Shown piece by piece: positions 43,701 to 52,265 of a DNA stretch of 64,000 nt. The notes below the pieces were generated by a model. The model was not told where the DNA came from, did not search any database, and worked only from the letters and a program-made list of their open reading frames with translations. The stretch is from NCBI RefSeq assembly GCF_003217475.1, contig NZ_QJSP01000007.1, positions 1 through 64,000 of the forward strand, written 5' to 3'. The stretch is from Williamsia limnetica. GTDB taxonomy: Bacteria > Actinomycetota > Actinomycetes > Mycobacteriales > Mycobacteriaceae. The stretch's first letter is position 1. The number at the start of each line of letters is the position of its first letter. Made by a program: the position numbers and the translations under genes.

Positions 43701-45418
43701 AGGTCGAGCAGTTCGATGTGGGCGCCGGTGCAGACGACGACTCGAGGGTCCGATTGCCGCAGAATCGAACTGATCCTGGCCGCCGGGAGTGACAGGTCGA
43801 TCGGGACATAGGCGGCACCGGCGGACAGTGCCGCGAAGATGGCCACGATCGACTCGGCAGATCTGTCGAGGGCCACCGCCACCACGGACTCAGGGCCCAC
43901 GCCGCGGACGACCAACTCATTGGCCAGACGCATCGCGTCGTCGTGCAGTTCCGCATAGGTGTAGTCGCGGTGCGTGCTGGTCAAGGCAGGCGCATCGGGG
44001 GTCGCGGCCACCTGCCGGGCGAAGATGTCCGCGATGGTGCCGTCGGGTACCGCACCCTGCAGCGTTGCCGACGGTTCCAGGGCGAGGACCTCATCCGGCA
44101 GTCGGACCTCGAGGCGATCCGGGCCTGAGTCCGCTCCATCGGGTAATTGCCGAAGCACCAGCAGGATTCGCTCGGCGATCTCGGCAGGCGGTAGGTGGGG
44201 CAGAGCGTCGTCGATGGCCTCGGTCATCACCACGAGGTTGCTCCCGAGAAGATACGCGGCGATGGTGAGTGGATAGTGGGCGAGACTCTCCATCGCCACC
44301 GGCAGGAATCGGGCGCCGTCGCCGGTGCTGATGGGTTCGGTCACCGCACCGATCGGGGCGTTCTCGAACACGAAAAGGGTGTCGAACAAGCTCCCCTGCC
44401 GGCCTGCCCGCTGCACGGCGGACAGACTGAGGAAGCCGAGCTCACGCATCGTCGCCGACTCGCGTTGCAGCGCTTTGCACAGACCGAGGACAGTCTCGGC
44501 CGGGTCGATGTCGACGACCGACGGCACCGTGTTGATGAACAACCCGATCATCGTCTCGGCACCGGGCAACGAATCCGGCCGTCCCGAGATCGTGGTCCCG
44601 AACACCACATCGCGCCGATCGGCGAGACGGCCGAGTACCACCGCCCACGCGAACTGCACCGCGGTGTTGACAGTGATCCCGTTGGCACGCGCCCAGGTGG
44701 TCAATCGGGCCGTGTCGGCCGAATCAAGCTGCAGTCGAGTACGTCTCGGTACAGCATCCGCCGGGGTCACAGCACCCTCGGCCAGCATCAGCGGAGCGCT
44801 CAACCCGGCAAGGTAGGTCGCCCACGCATCCGTCGCCGCCGACGAATCCTGCGCGGCGAGCCAACCGATGTAATCGCGGTACGGTCGCGGTACCGGCAAC
44901 GAGGCCGACTCCCCGCCCGCCTCGTACACCGCGAGCAATTCTTGGAAGAAGATCGCGACAGCCCAGCCATCCATCAAGATGTGATGCGCCGTGATCAGCA
45001 ACCGCCGTCGAACGTTCGGGAACTCGACGAGCACGACCCGCAGAGCGGGGCCCGACGCCAGGTCGAAGTTCTTACGCCGCTCGGACTCTGCGATCGCATC
45101 GAACTCGGCGGGGTCGGCGACGCGCTCTGACCAAGGGACGTCCACCCAGCTCGGCACGATCTGAACGGGAGTGGGGATGTCGCGGTCGTAGAACGACACC
45201 CGCAGGTTCGGATGCCGCTCGAAGATGACCTCGACGCTGCGGCGCAGCAACGCCACGTCCACCGGGCCGCCGATCTCCACGATGAACTGCATGGAGTACA
45301 GGTCCAGGTCGTCACCGGCGATCTTCGACAGCGAGAACAACCCCTCCTGCAAGGGGCTGAGCGCGAGCACATCCTCGATCGCGGGCGGTGTCGACCGATC
45401 GACCACGCCGCCGGTCAC
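40754..45418 (-). CDS. mbtF: Siderophore NRPS, C-A-PCP-E (MbtF-like)
   Basis: A 1554-residue one-module synthetase. The condensation domain is about 10-440, with the active motif HHILMDG at 145-151. Adenylation is about 460-960 (FTSGSTGEPKGV, SFDASWQPM, YNCYGPTETT, MYRTGDLVRR, VKIRGFRIEIGEIE, NGKLDETAL). The carrier domain has LGMDSIVAMS. The C-terminal domain has HHLATDAVSW, GWFTSVFPVRL and FNYLGRFDL, typical of epimerisation domains. In the mycobactin pathway MbtF adds and cyclises the terminal hydroxylysine. A 24-bp repeat inserts about 30 residues in the adenylation domain. The start overlaps the previous NRPS stop (ATGA). Confidence 0.9.
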   Translation of the reverse strand: MTGGVVDRSTPPAIEDVLALSPLQEGLFSLSKIAGDDLDLYSMQFIVEIGGPVDVALLRRSVEVIFERHPNLRVSFYDRDIPTPVQIVPSWVDVPWSERVADPAEFDAIAESERRKNFDLASGPALRVVLVEFPNVRRRLLITAHHILMDGWAVAIFFQELLAVYEAGGESASLPVPRPYRDYIGWLAAQDSSAATDAWATYLAGLSAPLMLAEGAVTPADAVPRRTRLQLDSADTARLTTWARANGITVNTAVQFAWAVVLGRLADRRDVVFGTTISGRPDSLPGAETMIGLFINTVPSVVDIDPAETVLGLCKALQRESATMRELGFLSLSAVQRAGRQGSLFDTLFVFENAPIGAVTEPISTGDGARFLPVAMESLAHYPLTIAAYLLGSNLVVMTEAIDDALPHLPPAEIAERILLVLRQLPDGADSGPDRLEVRLPDEVLALEPSATLQGAVPDGTIADIFARQVAATPDAPALTSTHRDYTYAELHDDAMRLANELVVRGVGPESVVAVALDRSAESIVAIFAALSAGAAYVPIDLSLPAARISSILRQSDPRVVVCTGAHIELLDLSGADRARYLILDDPATSAALGVQSTSRPKICATPDLAAYLIFTSGSTGEPKGVIGTNGAVASYFADHRDHVYAPATARLGRKLRIAHAWSLSFDASWQPMIGLLDGHSVHLFDAAQMRDAQQLVSGLIDHRIDMIDTSPSMFGQLAAAGIVGGPEAEPDHQPEAQPDHQPEAELDHQPEAELDRSGGRLSVLALGGEAISQALWQQLRALEGLDVYNCYGPTETTVEAVVAPVASSVVPTVGTPADRMTAHVLDSRLRPVPRGVVGELYLAGAQVTRGYVGQPGVTAGCFVADPYARGGRMYRTGDLVRRLPDGNLTFLGRADSQVKIRGFRIEIGEIETAMRQLPGVDTAAVVVLRRPTGATLVGFVVGVEIPAAQAREALAEKLPTHMLPARVLTVPALPMTSNGKLDETALTVLAREALAGSSGPDAEPTTETERLLCRVFGELVDGPVPGVDEDFFDLGMDSIVAMSLVNALRREDVQVSPRLVLANPSVRTLAAAIDSGELVGPDDEGEQGGPGEVVALPVVRWMYDFGRFRRFTQTTLIALPRGLSASELEATLQAMLDAHDMLRSQLNDTGSGYELVTRSVGSVRASDIVTTAFVGDDLSAGVEREAPAAMDRIDPATGNMVAAVRVVADAGDEGDVLLLAVHHLATDAVSWHVLFGDLAECGRQVASGITPTLGTEYTSYRRFSHLLAERSGTAEVLGQRPYWAAQVSGQDPTIGTRPVDPNSDTWASLRTTAAHTSVDDTVSILGKLGGPVGMREFLLTALTLTINTWRTVNGQDKSTGALIALEGHGREDGTVGAGVDTSQTVGWFTSVFPVRLGAGADAVDLDTAGERPETVRALVASVAEHIGGIPNRGLDYGLLRHFERVPELVASTDPQVEFNYLGRFDLTTTGASDTPEPWSPITDLDLNGRLPTAPEPDLPLRYALDVVSVVRGTPEGPQLVTSWRWSKEVMDSADADRLAQIWQQAVAVVASAL
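43154..43249 (-). repeat. 24-bp minisatellite inside the MbtF-like adenylation domain
   Basis: Four units beginning GAGCTCCGCC or GGGCTGCGCC start at 43154, 43178, 43202 and 43226 (the last is incomplete after 43241). The first two are identical. In protein they read PEAELDHQ or PEAEPDHQ on the sense strand, residues about 724-755 of the synthetase, between the SPSMFGQL helix and LSVLALGGEA. Confidence 0.9.
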
Positions 45419-48400
45419 GATCCGGGTTTCCAGTTGGCCGTCAACGCGGCCAGGGCGTCATCGGTGAGCCCGGACGCGCTCATCGGCGCATGGCTCACCG
45501 TCGCTTGTTCGGCGGTGGCCTCCGCGTCGACCACCGGATTCGCGAGGGCTTCGTCTATGGCGGCCGCGAGATCTGCGATCGAATGGTGGTCGAAGATCAT
45601 CTGCGGGGTCAGAGGAAGGCCGTCCGCCGCCGCACGCCCGGCCATCTGGATCGAGATCACGCTGTCGCCGCCGAGCGCGAAGAAATTGTCGTCACGGCCC
45701 ACGTCGTCGATCTCGAGGAGTTCGGCCAGTAGATCGGCGATCGCTTTCTCCGTCCCTGTCTGCGGGGCCTGGCCGCCGCCCCCGATTCCGGCCACTGCCA
45801 CGTCTGCGTCACCGGTCTCGAAGATCAGGCCGCCGTCGTGATCCCACTTGGCGCGATCTCCGGTGCGCAACAACCGGGAGCCGGGTGAATACGGATCCGC
45901 CACCCACTCACCGACAGCGGTCTGTGCACCTGACAGGTACACATCACCGAACACACCAACCGGCGTCGGCGCCAATGATTGGTCGAGGACCAACACCGAG
46001 GCTCCCGGCGCCGGACGCCCCGGACGCTTCCCATGCAACTCCCCCACCGCGGCGACAGACCCGAAATCTGCAGGTGCGTAGAGGTACTGACTCGTCGATC
46101 CCTCCGACAGCGCCCCGAGCACCTCTGCCAGGGATGCCGGACCACCCGGCGATGACGCAACCCAGCTTCGCACCGAAGGCATCATGGAGGTGCCGGAATG
46201 AGCCATGAGCGCAAGCACATTCGGCTCGGCAACCACCCGCTCGACCGCATGTCGGGAGATCAGCCGGGCGAGCGCGGCCGGATCTTGTCGCTCCGCATCG
46301 GTGGCCACAACCACTGTCGCCGACGCGGCAAGTCCGGCCAGTAGTTCCGCGGTGCCCGCAGGCGACGTCGACGGCGTGGCGATCAACCGCACCCCCACGG
46401 GTTCGTCGACCGCTGCCGGACCATCGGCGGCGTCGGGTCCGTCTCCGCCGCCCGCCCTCGCGAACATTTCGCGGACGTCTTCGAATCCGGCGACGTCACC
46501 CGATCGCAGCGCCCCATAGGTCAACGACTGCGAGCCACGCACCACCGCAACGTGATCGAGGTTGTGTCGTCCCGCTGCGCTCAGTCGCGCAGCGAAAGCC
46601 CCGGGGTCCAGTTCGGCGCCGCGGCCGAAGCTCCCGAGCACCCGCTCGCGTTCGCCCGGACTCTGCACGTCCAGACGCCGGACCTGCTGATCGACGTTGT
46701 CGGCAAGCGCGGCCAGCACCCGTACCAACCGGTCGGCGATCAGTTCCGCACCTGTGCGCGTGTACAGGCCGCCGGCGGCGACCAGCCGGGCGCCGAGCCC
46801 ACCATCCGGGCGCGAGGCGAAGATGATGTTCAGGTCCAGGAATGAGGTCTCGAACTCCACCGGCAGCAGCGAGAGCGTCGTGTCGCCGGATTCGGTCAAA
46901 GCCTGGTTGTCCGGGGCCCCGTACTCATCCCGGAAGTGCATCATGACCTGGAACAGCGGATTGCGGGAGCGAGAACGACGTGGGTTGAGTGCCTCGACCA
47001 GGCGCTCGATGGGTACATCCTGGTTGCTGTAGGCACCCAATGCGACGTCTCGTCCCCGCAACAAGACCTCACGCAGCGAGAGCTCACCCCCGAGTCTGTT
47101 ACGCAACACGACCATGTTCGCGAACAGACCCACGAGATCGGCTGTCACCTCGTCGGTGCGGCCGGCGATGGGCGTACCGATCGCGATGTCGTCGCCGCCG
47201 CCGAGCTTGTGCAGCAGGATCGCGACCGCAGATTGCAGCATCATGAACTCGCTGACACCGATCGTGTCGGCCACGTCCCGCAGGCGGGTACGCAGTTCCG
47301 CCGGCACAGAGAACGACACCACTTCACCCTCTTTGCCCAGAACTGGCGGGCGTGGGTGGTCTGCTGCCACGGTGATCTCGTCGGGTACGCCCGCCAGCGT
47401 CGTGCGCCAATAGTCGATCTGGCCGGCGCCCACCTCGACCGACGCTCCATCGGATGCAATGGTCGAGCTCCGCTGCGCTTCGTCTCCGTCAAACAGATCG
47501 CGCTGCCACAGAGCGTAATCGGCGTACTCGATCGGGTGCGGCTCCCAGTTCGGGGCTTCCCGATGCGCCAGGCGGTGCCGGTAGGCCTTGCCGAGATCTG
47601 CCAGCAGCACACCGAACGACCAGTGGTCGATGACCATGTGGTGCACCAAGATCGACAGCACGTGGGCGTCGTCGCCGAGCGCGAAGAGGTGTGCACGCAG
47701 CAGTGGCTCGGACTCGACCGCGAAGTTGTACTGCGCGATCGCCTCCAGGTGCGCGGTCAGCAATGCCTCTGATTCGGCGACGGTGCCGCCGCCGATCACC
47801 GTCGTCGGCAGCGGCACCGGCATGACAGGCCCCACCGATTGATATGGGATGCCCTCGTATTCGGGGAATGTGGTGCGCAGCGCCTCGTGGCGCGCCACCA
47901 CATCACCCAGGGCGTCGGTGAGTGCGGCGGTGTCCACGGGGCCGTCGATTCGCACCGCCATGGGGATGTTCCCGACGGCACTTGCACCCTCGAAACGCCG
48001 CGCGAACCACATGGCGAGCTGCGAATACGACAGCGGGACACGTTCGGGACGATCTCGCCTGATCAGCGGTGGCCGCTGCAGCGCCGCCCCGTCACCGGTT
48101 GATTCGAAGTCGTCATCGGTCGCATCGAGGTCGATGCCGAACTCCTCGAGCACCTGGGCGACGAGCCACGAGGCCAGCCCGGCGACTGTCGGGGTCTCGA
48201 AGGGCGCGCGAACGTCGATGTCCACCCCGAACTCTGTCCGGATCTGCGTCACCAGGCGGGCGGCGAGCAGCGAGTGCCCACCGAGTTCGAAGAACGAATC
48301 GTCGGCACCGATGGAAATTCGGCCGAACAGCTGGGTGAACAACGCCGCCACGCGAATCTCGGTGTTCGTGGCCGGCGCGCGGTAGAGGCGGGGCGCCGCA

Positions 48401-51333
48401 TCGGCCGGGTCCGGGAGCGCGTCCCTGTCCAGTTTGCCGTGCGCGGTCAGCGGGACCTCGTCGATCACCGCGAAAGCACTCGGCACCATGTAGTCGGGCA
48501 GGACTGCCGTTGCGTGTTCGCGCACGGAATCGATGTCGACCAGCGTGCCGCGTTCGCCGACGAGATAACCGGCCAGCGCAGGACCCACGTTGGGATCCTC
48601 GGTGACGATCACGAGCGCGCGGGCGACTGCCGGATGGGTGGACAACGCGGCTTCGACCTCACCGAGTTCGATCCGGAATCCACGAATCTTGACCTGCTCG
48701 TCCGCGCGGCCGACGAACTCCAGATCGCCCTCGATGTTGCGCCGGGCCAGATCTCCCGTCCGGTACAGCCTGCCACCGGGTCGTAGAGGATCTGCGACGA
48801 ACCGTTCCGCGGTCAGTGCCGGACGTCCGTGGTAGCCGCGGGCGAGCTGGTCGCCGCCGATGTAGATCTCGCCGACGACGCCCGTCGGGACGAGTTGCAG
48901 GGTCCGGTCGAGCAGGTACACCGACACGTTGCGATTGGGCACGCCGATGGGGACAACCCGAACACCCTGTGGTCCGTCGACCGGGAAATGTGTTGCGGCC
49001 ACGACGGCTTCGGTCGGACCGTAGTTGTTTCGCAGTTGCGCGTCGAACACCGTCGCGAACTTGTCCGCCACCTCACCGGGCAACGCCTCGCCGCCGATCG
49101 GGATCTGCCGGAGCGTGGTCCATTCGTTCACACCCGGCAGCAGCAGGAACATGCTCAGCATCGATGGGACCATATGCATCACCGTCACCCGCTGACGCAC
49201 CAGCAGATCTGCCATATACGGAATATCTTGCAGCGCATCCGGTTTCGGAACGACCAGGGTCGCACCAAGGGTCAGGGTGCAGAAGACCTCGAACAACGAC
49301 GCGTCGAAGCTCACCGATGACGTCTGCACCAGCCGGTCGTCCGCGGTCATCCCGAACTGGGCGTGGAAACCTGCCAGATGGTCGGCGATGGCCGCGTGCG
49401 GCACCGAGACGCCCTTGGGCTTGCCGGTTGAACCCGATGTGTAGATGACGTACGCGAGCGCCTCCGGGAGCAGGGGTGCCACCCTGTCCGCGTCCACGGG
49501 ATCGGCAGTCGAGAGGTCACGTGCGGCGCTCTCTGCCGCTGCGAGTTCAGGAGCGCCCAGTACCAGCTTCGGCTTCGCGTCGTCGATCATGAAGTCGATG
49601 CGGTCGCCCGGATAGGACGGGTCGATCGGCAGGTACGCCGCACCTGCTTTGAGGACGGCCGTCGCCGCGACCACGAACTCCACCGAGGCGGTGACCGAGA
49701 GGGCCACGATGTCCTCGGGACCGATCTCACAGGTATCGATCAACCAGTGCGCCAGGCGGTTTGCGCGAATATTGAGGTCCCGGTAGGTCAGTTCGACGTG
49801 GTCGTCGGTGACCGCCGGATGGTCTGGGTGCGCGGCGACCCGTTCTTCGAACATCGCGGGCAATGTCGTCGCAGCGGCAGGGATCTGCTCGCCCGATGAT
49901 CGTTCGATCACGTCGGCCCGTTCACCACCGAGAATGTCGAGCTCACCGAGGCGCCGCCCCGGCTCGGCCAAGGCTTCGCGGAGCAGGTTCACGTAGCCGG
50001 CGAGCATGTTCTCGACGATCCGTCGGTCGAGAACGTCGGCGAAGAACTCGGCCTCCACGTACGAGCCGTCGTCGCCGAGCACAACGGTCAGCCCCAAAGG
50101 CAGTTGGGTCACCGAACTCGCCAGTTCCAGCTGTTCGGCCTGCACGTTGTCGAGCGCGAACCCGACCGCACTCTTTCGGGTGGAGAAGCTCAGGCGCACG
50201 AGTTGTTCGAGCCCGTCGCCGCCGCTGACACGGTCGGGGTTGACCTCCCGCACCACGCGATCGACGCCGATGTGCTGGTGCGCGAAGCTTCCGAGCGCCT
50301 CGTCCCGGGTGGCGGCGACCAGATCCGCGAAGGTGCCCTCGGACGTCACAGTCGACCGCAACAGCAGGCTGTTGCCGAAGTAACCGATCAGCGATTGCGC
50401 CGCGGCGGCGCGATCCACAACGGGTACTGCCACGAGGAAGTCGTCGCTGCCGGTGTAGCGATTGATCAAGGCGCTGAACGCCGCCAGCAGGACTGCGAAC
50501 GGCGTACTCGACTGCTCCTTCGCCTGGCGGGCGGCGGCGTCGATCACCTCGGGTGGGATGTCGTATCTGCTACGCCCGGCGGTCTTGGCAGTGGGGCCTG
50601 GATGCTCGGCCGGGAGTTCGAGCCACTCCGGCGGTGGCCGCAACTTCGCACGCCAGTACTCGATGGCCGTCGCGTCTTCGACCTCGCCCGGACGCCTCCC
50701 GAGGACCTCGACGTCCACGAACTGTGCCTGCAGGGCCACGGACTCGGATCCTGCGTTGTAGGCGGCATTGACCTCACCGAAGAACAGTTCCCAGGAATCG
50801 TCATCCCAACAGATGTGGTGCACCACGAAGATGAACGCCCAAACATCGGGATCGGTGCGTACCAGACTGATTCGCAGAAGCGTGTCCGAGCTCAGATCGA
50901 AGGCTCGGGAGAACTCTCTGCGGGCGAGCACCTCGAGACGTCGGGCTCTGCCCTGCTCGGGGAGCTCGGTCAGATCGTGTTCGCTCCACGGCACATCGAC
51001 GTGCTGCGCGGCAACCTGATACGGATGACCCGAATCGTCGACACCGTACGAGGTGCGCAAGATCTCGTGACGGTCGACGACCGCGGTCACCGCCGAACGC
51101 AGCTTCTCCGGGTTCAGCGCACCCTTGAGACGGTATGCCACACAGACGTTGAGGGTGGTGTCGGCGGGATCACGGTTCTGGACGAACCACAGTCGCTGCT
51201 GTCCGGGGGACAACGGTGAGCGGTCGCCCGGCACTCGGACCGGTCGCGGCGAGGATGTCTGCGCACTCAGTCCGCGCTCGCGCAACCTGCGGCGTAGCAG
51301 TTCTTTTCGGCGCGCAATCACATCTTCTGACAT
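45415..51333 (-). CDS. mbtE: Siderophore NRPS, C-A-PCP-C-A(degenerate)-PCP (MbtE-like)
   Basis: A 1972-residue synthetase. C1 is about 35-460 (HHICWDD at 172-178). A1 is about 480-1000 and is complete (YTSGSTGKPKGV, SFDASLFEVF, NYGPTEAVVA, LYRTGDLARR, VKIRGFRIELGEVE). PCP1 has LGGHSLLAAR near 1016. C2 carries HHMVIDHWS near 1229. The next roughly 270 residues keep only scraps of an adenylation domain (GSQSLTYGALRSGD; PVGVFGDVYLSGAQTAVGEW; LLRTGDRAKW). They lack the ATP loop, YGPTE, and the catalytic lysine of the NGKLD motif. PCP2 has LGGDSVISIQ near 1885. In the mycobactin scheme MbtE loads N-acylated N-hydroxylysine. It lies 76 bp after the Mtb12-like gene and shares its iron control. Confidence 0.88.
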   Translation of the reverse strand: MSEDVIARRKELLRRRLRERGLSAQTSSPRPVRVPGDRSPLSPGQQRLWFVQNRDPADTTLNVCVAYRLKGALNPEKLRSAVTAVVDRHEILRTSYGVDDSGHPYQVAAQHVDVPWSEHDLTELPEQGRARRLEVLARREFSRAFDLSSDTLLRISLVRTDPDVWAFIFVVHHICWDDDSWELFFGEVNAAYNAGSESVALQAQFVDVEVLGRRPGEVEDATAIEYWRAKLRPPPEWLELPAEHPGPTAKTAGRSRYDIPPEVIDAAARQAKEQSSTPFAVLLAAFSALINRYTGSDDFLVAVPVVDRAAAAQSLIGYFGNSLLLRSTVTSEGTFADLVAATRDEALGSFAHQHIGVDRVVREVNPDRVSGGDGLEQLVRLSFSTRKSAVGFALDNVQAEQLELASSVTQLPLGLTVVLGDDGSYVEAEFFADVLDRRIVENMLAGYVNLLREALAEPGRRLGELDILGGERADVIERSSGEQIPAAATTLPAMFEERVAAHPDHPAVTDDHVELTYRDLNIRANRLAHWLIDTCEIGPEDIVALSVTASVEFVVAATAVLKAGAAYLPIDPSYPGDRIDFMIDDAKPKLVLGAPELAAAESAARDLSTADPVDADRVAPLLPEALAYVIYTSGSTGKPKGVSVPHAAIADHLAGFHAQFGMTADDRLVQTSSVSFDASLFEVFCTLTLGATLVVPKPDALQDIPYMADLLVRQRVTVMHMVPSMLSMFLLLPGVNEWTTLRQIPIGGEALPGEVADKFATVFDAQLRNNYGPTEAVVAATHFPVDGPQGVRVVPIGVPNRNVSVYLLDRTLQLVPTGVVGEIYIGGDQLARGYHGRPALTAERFVADPLRPGGRLYRTGDLARRNIEGDLEFVGRADEQVKIRGFRIELGEVEAALSTHPAVARALVIVTEDPNVGPALAGYLVGERGTLVDIDSVREHATAVLPDYMVPSAFAVIDEVPLTAHGKLDRDALPDPADAAPRLYRAPATNTEIRVAALFTQLFGRISIGADDSFFELGGHSLLAARLVTQIRTEFGVDIDVRAPFETPTVAGLASWLVAQVLEEFGIDLDATDDDFESTGDGAALQRPPLIRRDRPERVPLSYSQLAMWFARRFEGASAVGNIPMAVRIDGPVDTAALTDALGDVVARHEALRTTFPEYEGIPYQSVGPVMPVPLPTTVIGGGTVAESEALLTAHLEAIAQYNFAVESEPLLRAHLFALGDDAHVLSILVHHMVIDHWSFGVLLADLGKAYRHRLAHREAPNWEPHPIEYADYALWQRDLFDGDEAQRSSTIASDGASVEVGAGQIDYWRTTLAGVPDEITVAADHPRPPVLGKEGEVVSFSVPAELRTRLRDVADTIGVSEFMMLQSAVAILLHKLGGGDDIAIGTPIAGRTDEVTADLVGLFANMVVLRNRLGGELSLREVLLRGRDVALGAYSNQDVPIERLVEALNPRRSRSRNPLFQVMMHFRDEYGAPDNQALTESGDTTLSLLPVEFETSFLDLNIIFASRPDGGLGARLVAAGGLYTRTGAELIADRLVRVLAALADNVDQQVRRLDVQSPGERERVLGSFGRGAELDPGAFAARLSAAGRHNLDHVAVVRGSQSLTYGALRSGDVAGFEDVREMFARAGGGDGPDAADGPAAVDEPVGVRLIATPSTSPAGTAELLAGLAASATVVVATDAERQDPAALARLISRHAVERVVAEPNVLALMAHSGTSMMPSVRSWVASSPGGPASLAEVLGALSEGSTSQYLYAPADFGSVAAVGELHGKRPGRPAPGASVLVLDQSLAPTPVGVFGDVYLSGAQTAVGEWVADPYSPGSRLLRTGDRAKWDHDGGLIFETGDADVAVAGIGGGGQAPQTGTEKAIADLLAELLEIDDVGRDDNFFALGGDSVISIQMAGRAAADGLPLTPQMIFDHHSIADLAAAIDEALANPVVDAEATAEQATVSHAPMSASGLTDDALAALTANWKPGS

Positions 51334-51409
51334 CTGACGGCCTTCACTTGTCTTTCAGCTGGTGTGGACAGAGTCGGGCCACCACAAGAAGATCCATCGT
51401 CCCTGACGG

Positions 51410-52150
51410 TTACAGGGAGCAGGGGACCTGCGCGTAGCCCGCGATCTCGCAGGCGCTGGTGTTCGACAACTTCCACTTGCCGTCTTTCCAGACCCAGGTC
51501 AGACCCATTGTCGCGTCGTTGAATCCGGGTGAGCGAAGCACCAGATTGGCGGTCATGGTGTTGCCGCTGACGTTCACGGGGCCCGCGATCCACCACTTGA
51601 GTCCGACAGGCTCGAACGCGCGCAGGGTGTTGCCGATACCTTCGCCGACCGTGGCAGCCTTGGCGCCGCCCTCGAGTTCATCCGCCTTCTGGCCCGAGGA
51701 CCCGTTCAGGACGGTCTTGAGCTTGCTGTTCAACTCGTCGGTCGACAGCGCAGCGGGTGCATCGACCTGCTGCTGCGTCTCCGCTGCCGGCGCCTGGGTG
51801 ACCGCCGGCGCCTGCGACTGCGGGGCCGCGTAACCGCCGCCACCTGACGTACCACCGCCCACGACGGGAGCCGGAGCCGCCGCCGGAGCCTGGGTTGTCG
51901 CCGCGGGGGCGGGCGCCGGAGTCGTGGCCTGTGCGTTTCCTGCGACCGGTGCGGTGCCCTGCGGGTTGGCCGCGGCACCGAGATTGACCACGGTGGGCTG
52001 CGCAGCAGTGGCGCCGGAGTTGTCGGAGTCGACGGCGAAGAGGACTCCGACCACCCCGATCGAGACGATCAGTGCCGAGATGATCGCCGACACGCCGGCA
52101 GCGACGAACACTGTCGGCATGTTGACACCTGAACTTGGTTTCCCGGTCAC
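51410..52150 (-). CDS. Membrane-anchored Mtb12-like exported protein
   Basis: A 246-residue protein with a short cytoplasmic start and one helix (VFVAAGVSAIISALIVSIGV). Next comes an outer Ala/Pro/Gln linker of about 90 residues, and a final domain of about 105 residues with LNSKLKTVLNGSSGQKADEL, PVNVSGNTMTANLVLRSPGF and VWKDGKWKLSNTSACEIAGY. That domain resembles the secreted mycobacterial antigen Mtb12/CFP-2 fold; two cysteines near the end may pair. It lies between MbtD-like and MbtE-like genes behind an iron box, so a role in siderophore transfer across the envelope is plausible, as MmpS proteins do in mycobacteria. Confidence 0.75.
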   Translation of the reverse strand: MTGKPSSGVNMPTVFVAAGVSAIISALIVSIGVVGVLFAVDSDNSGATAAQPTVVNLGAAANPQGTAPVAGNAQATTPAPAPAATTQAPAAAPAPVVGGGTSGGGGYAAPQSQAPAVTQAPAAETQQQVDAPAALSTDELNSKLKTVLNGSSGQKADELEGGAKAATVGEGIGNTLRAFEPVGLKWWIAGPVNVSGNTMTANLVLRSPGFNDATMGLTWVWKDGKWKLSNTSACEIAGYAQVPCSL

Positions 52151-52219
52151 TGCATCTGCCTTCTACTCATGTCTGTCTCGCAATTGCGGTTCGGCTCATT
52201 CAACCACGGGGCTTGCTCA

Positions 52220-52238
52220 AATGGTAAGCCTGTCCTTA
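52220..52238 (-). promoter_or_regulatory. Probable iron box before the Mtb12-like/NRPS operon
   Basis: On the minus strand TAAGGACAGGCTTACC at 52238-52223 fits the IdeR consensus at 12 of 19 positions over the full site. It lies in the 115-bp gap after the MbtD-like gene and 70 bp before the Mtb12-like start. The gap suggests a separate iron-controlled promoter for the genes from 52150 down to 40754. Confidence 0.55.
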
Positions 52239-52265
52239 CCAAGACCGACGGGTGCCTGAGCACCG

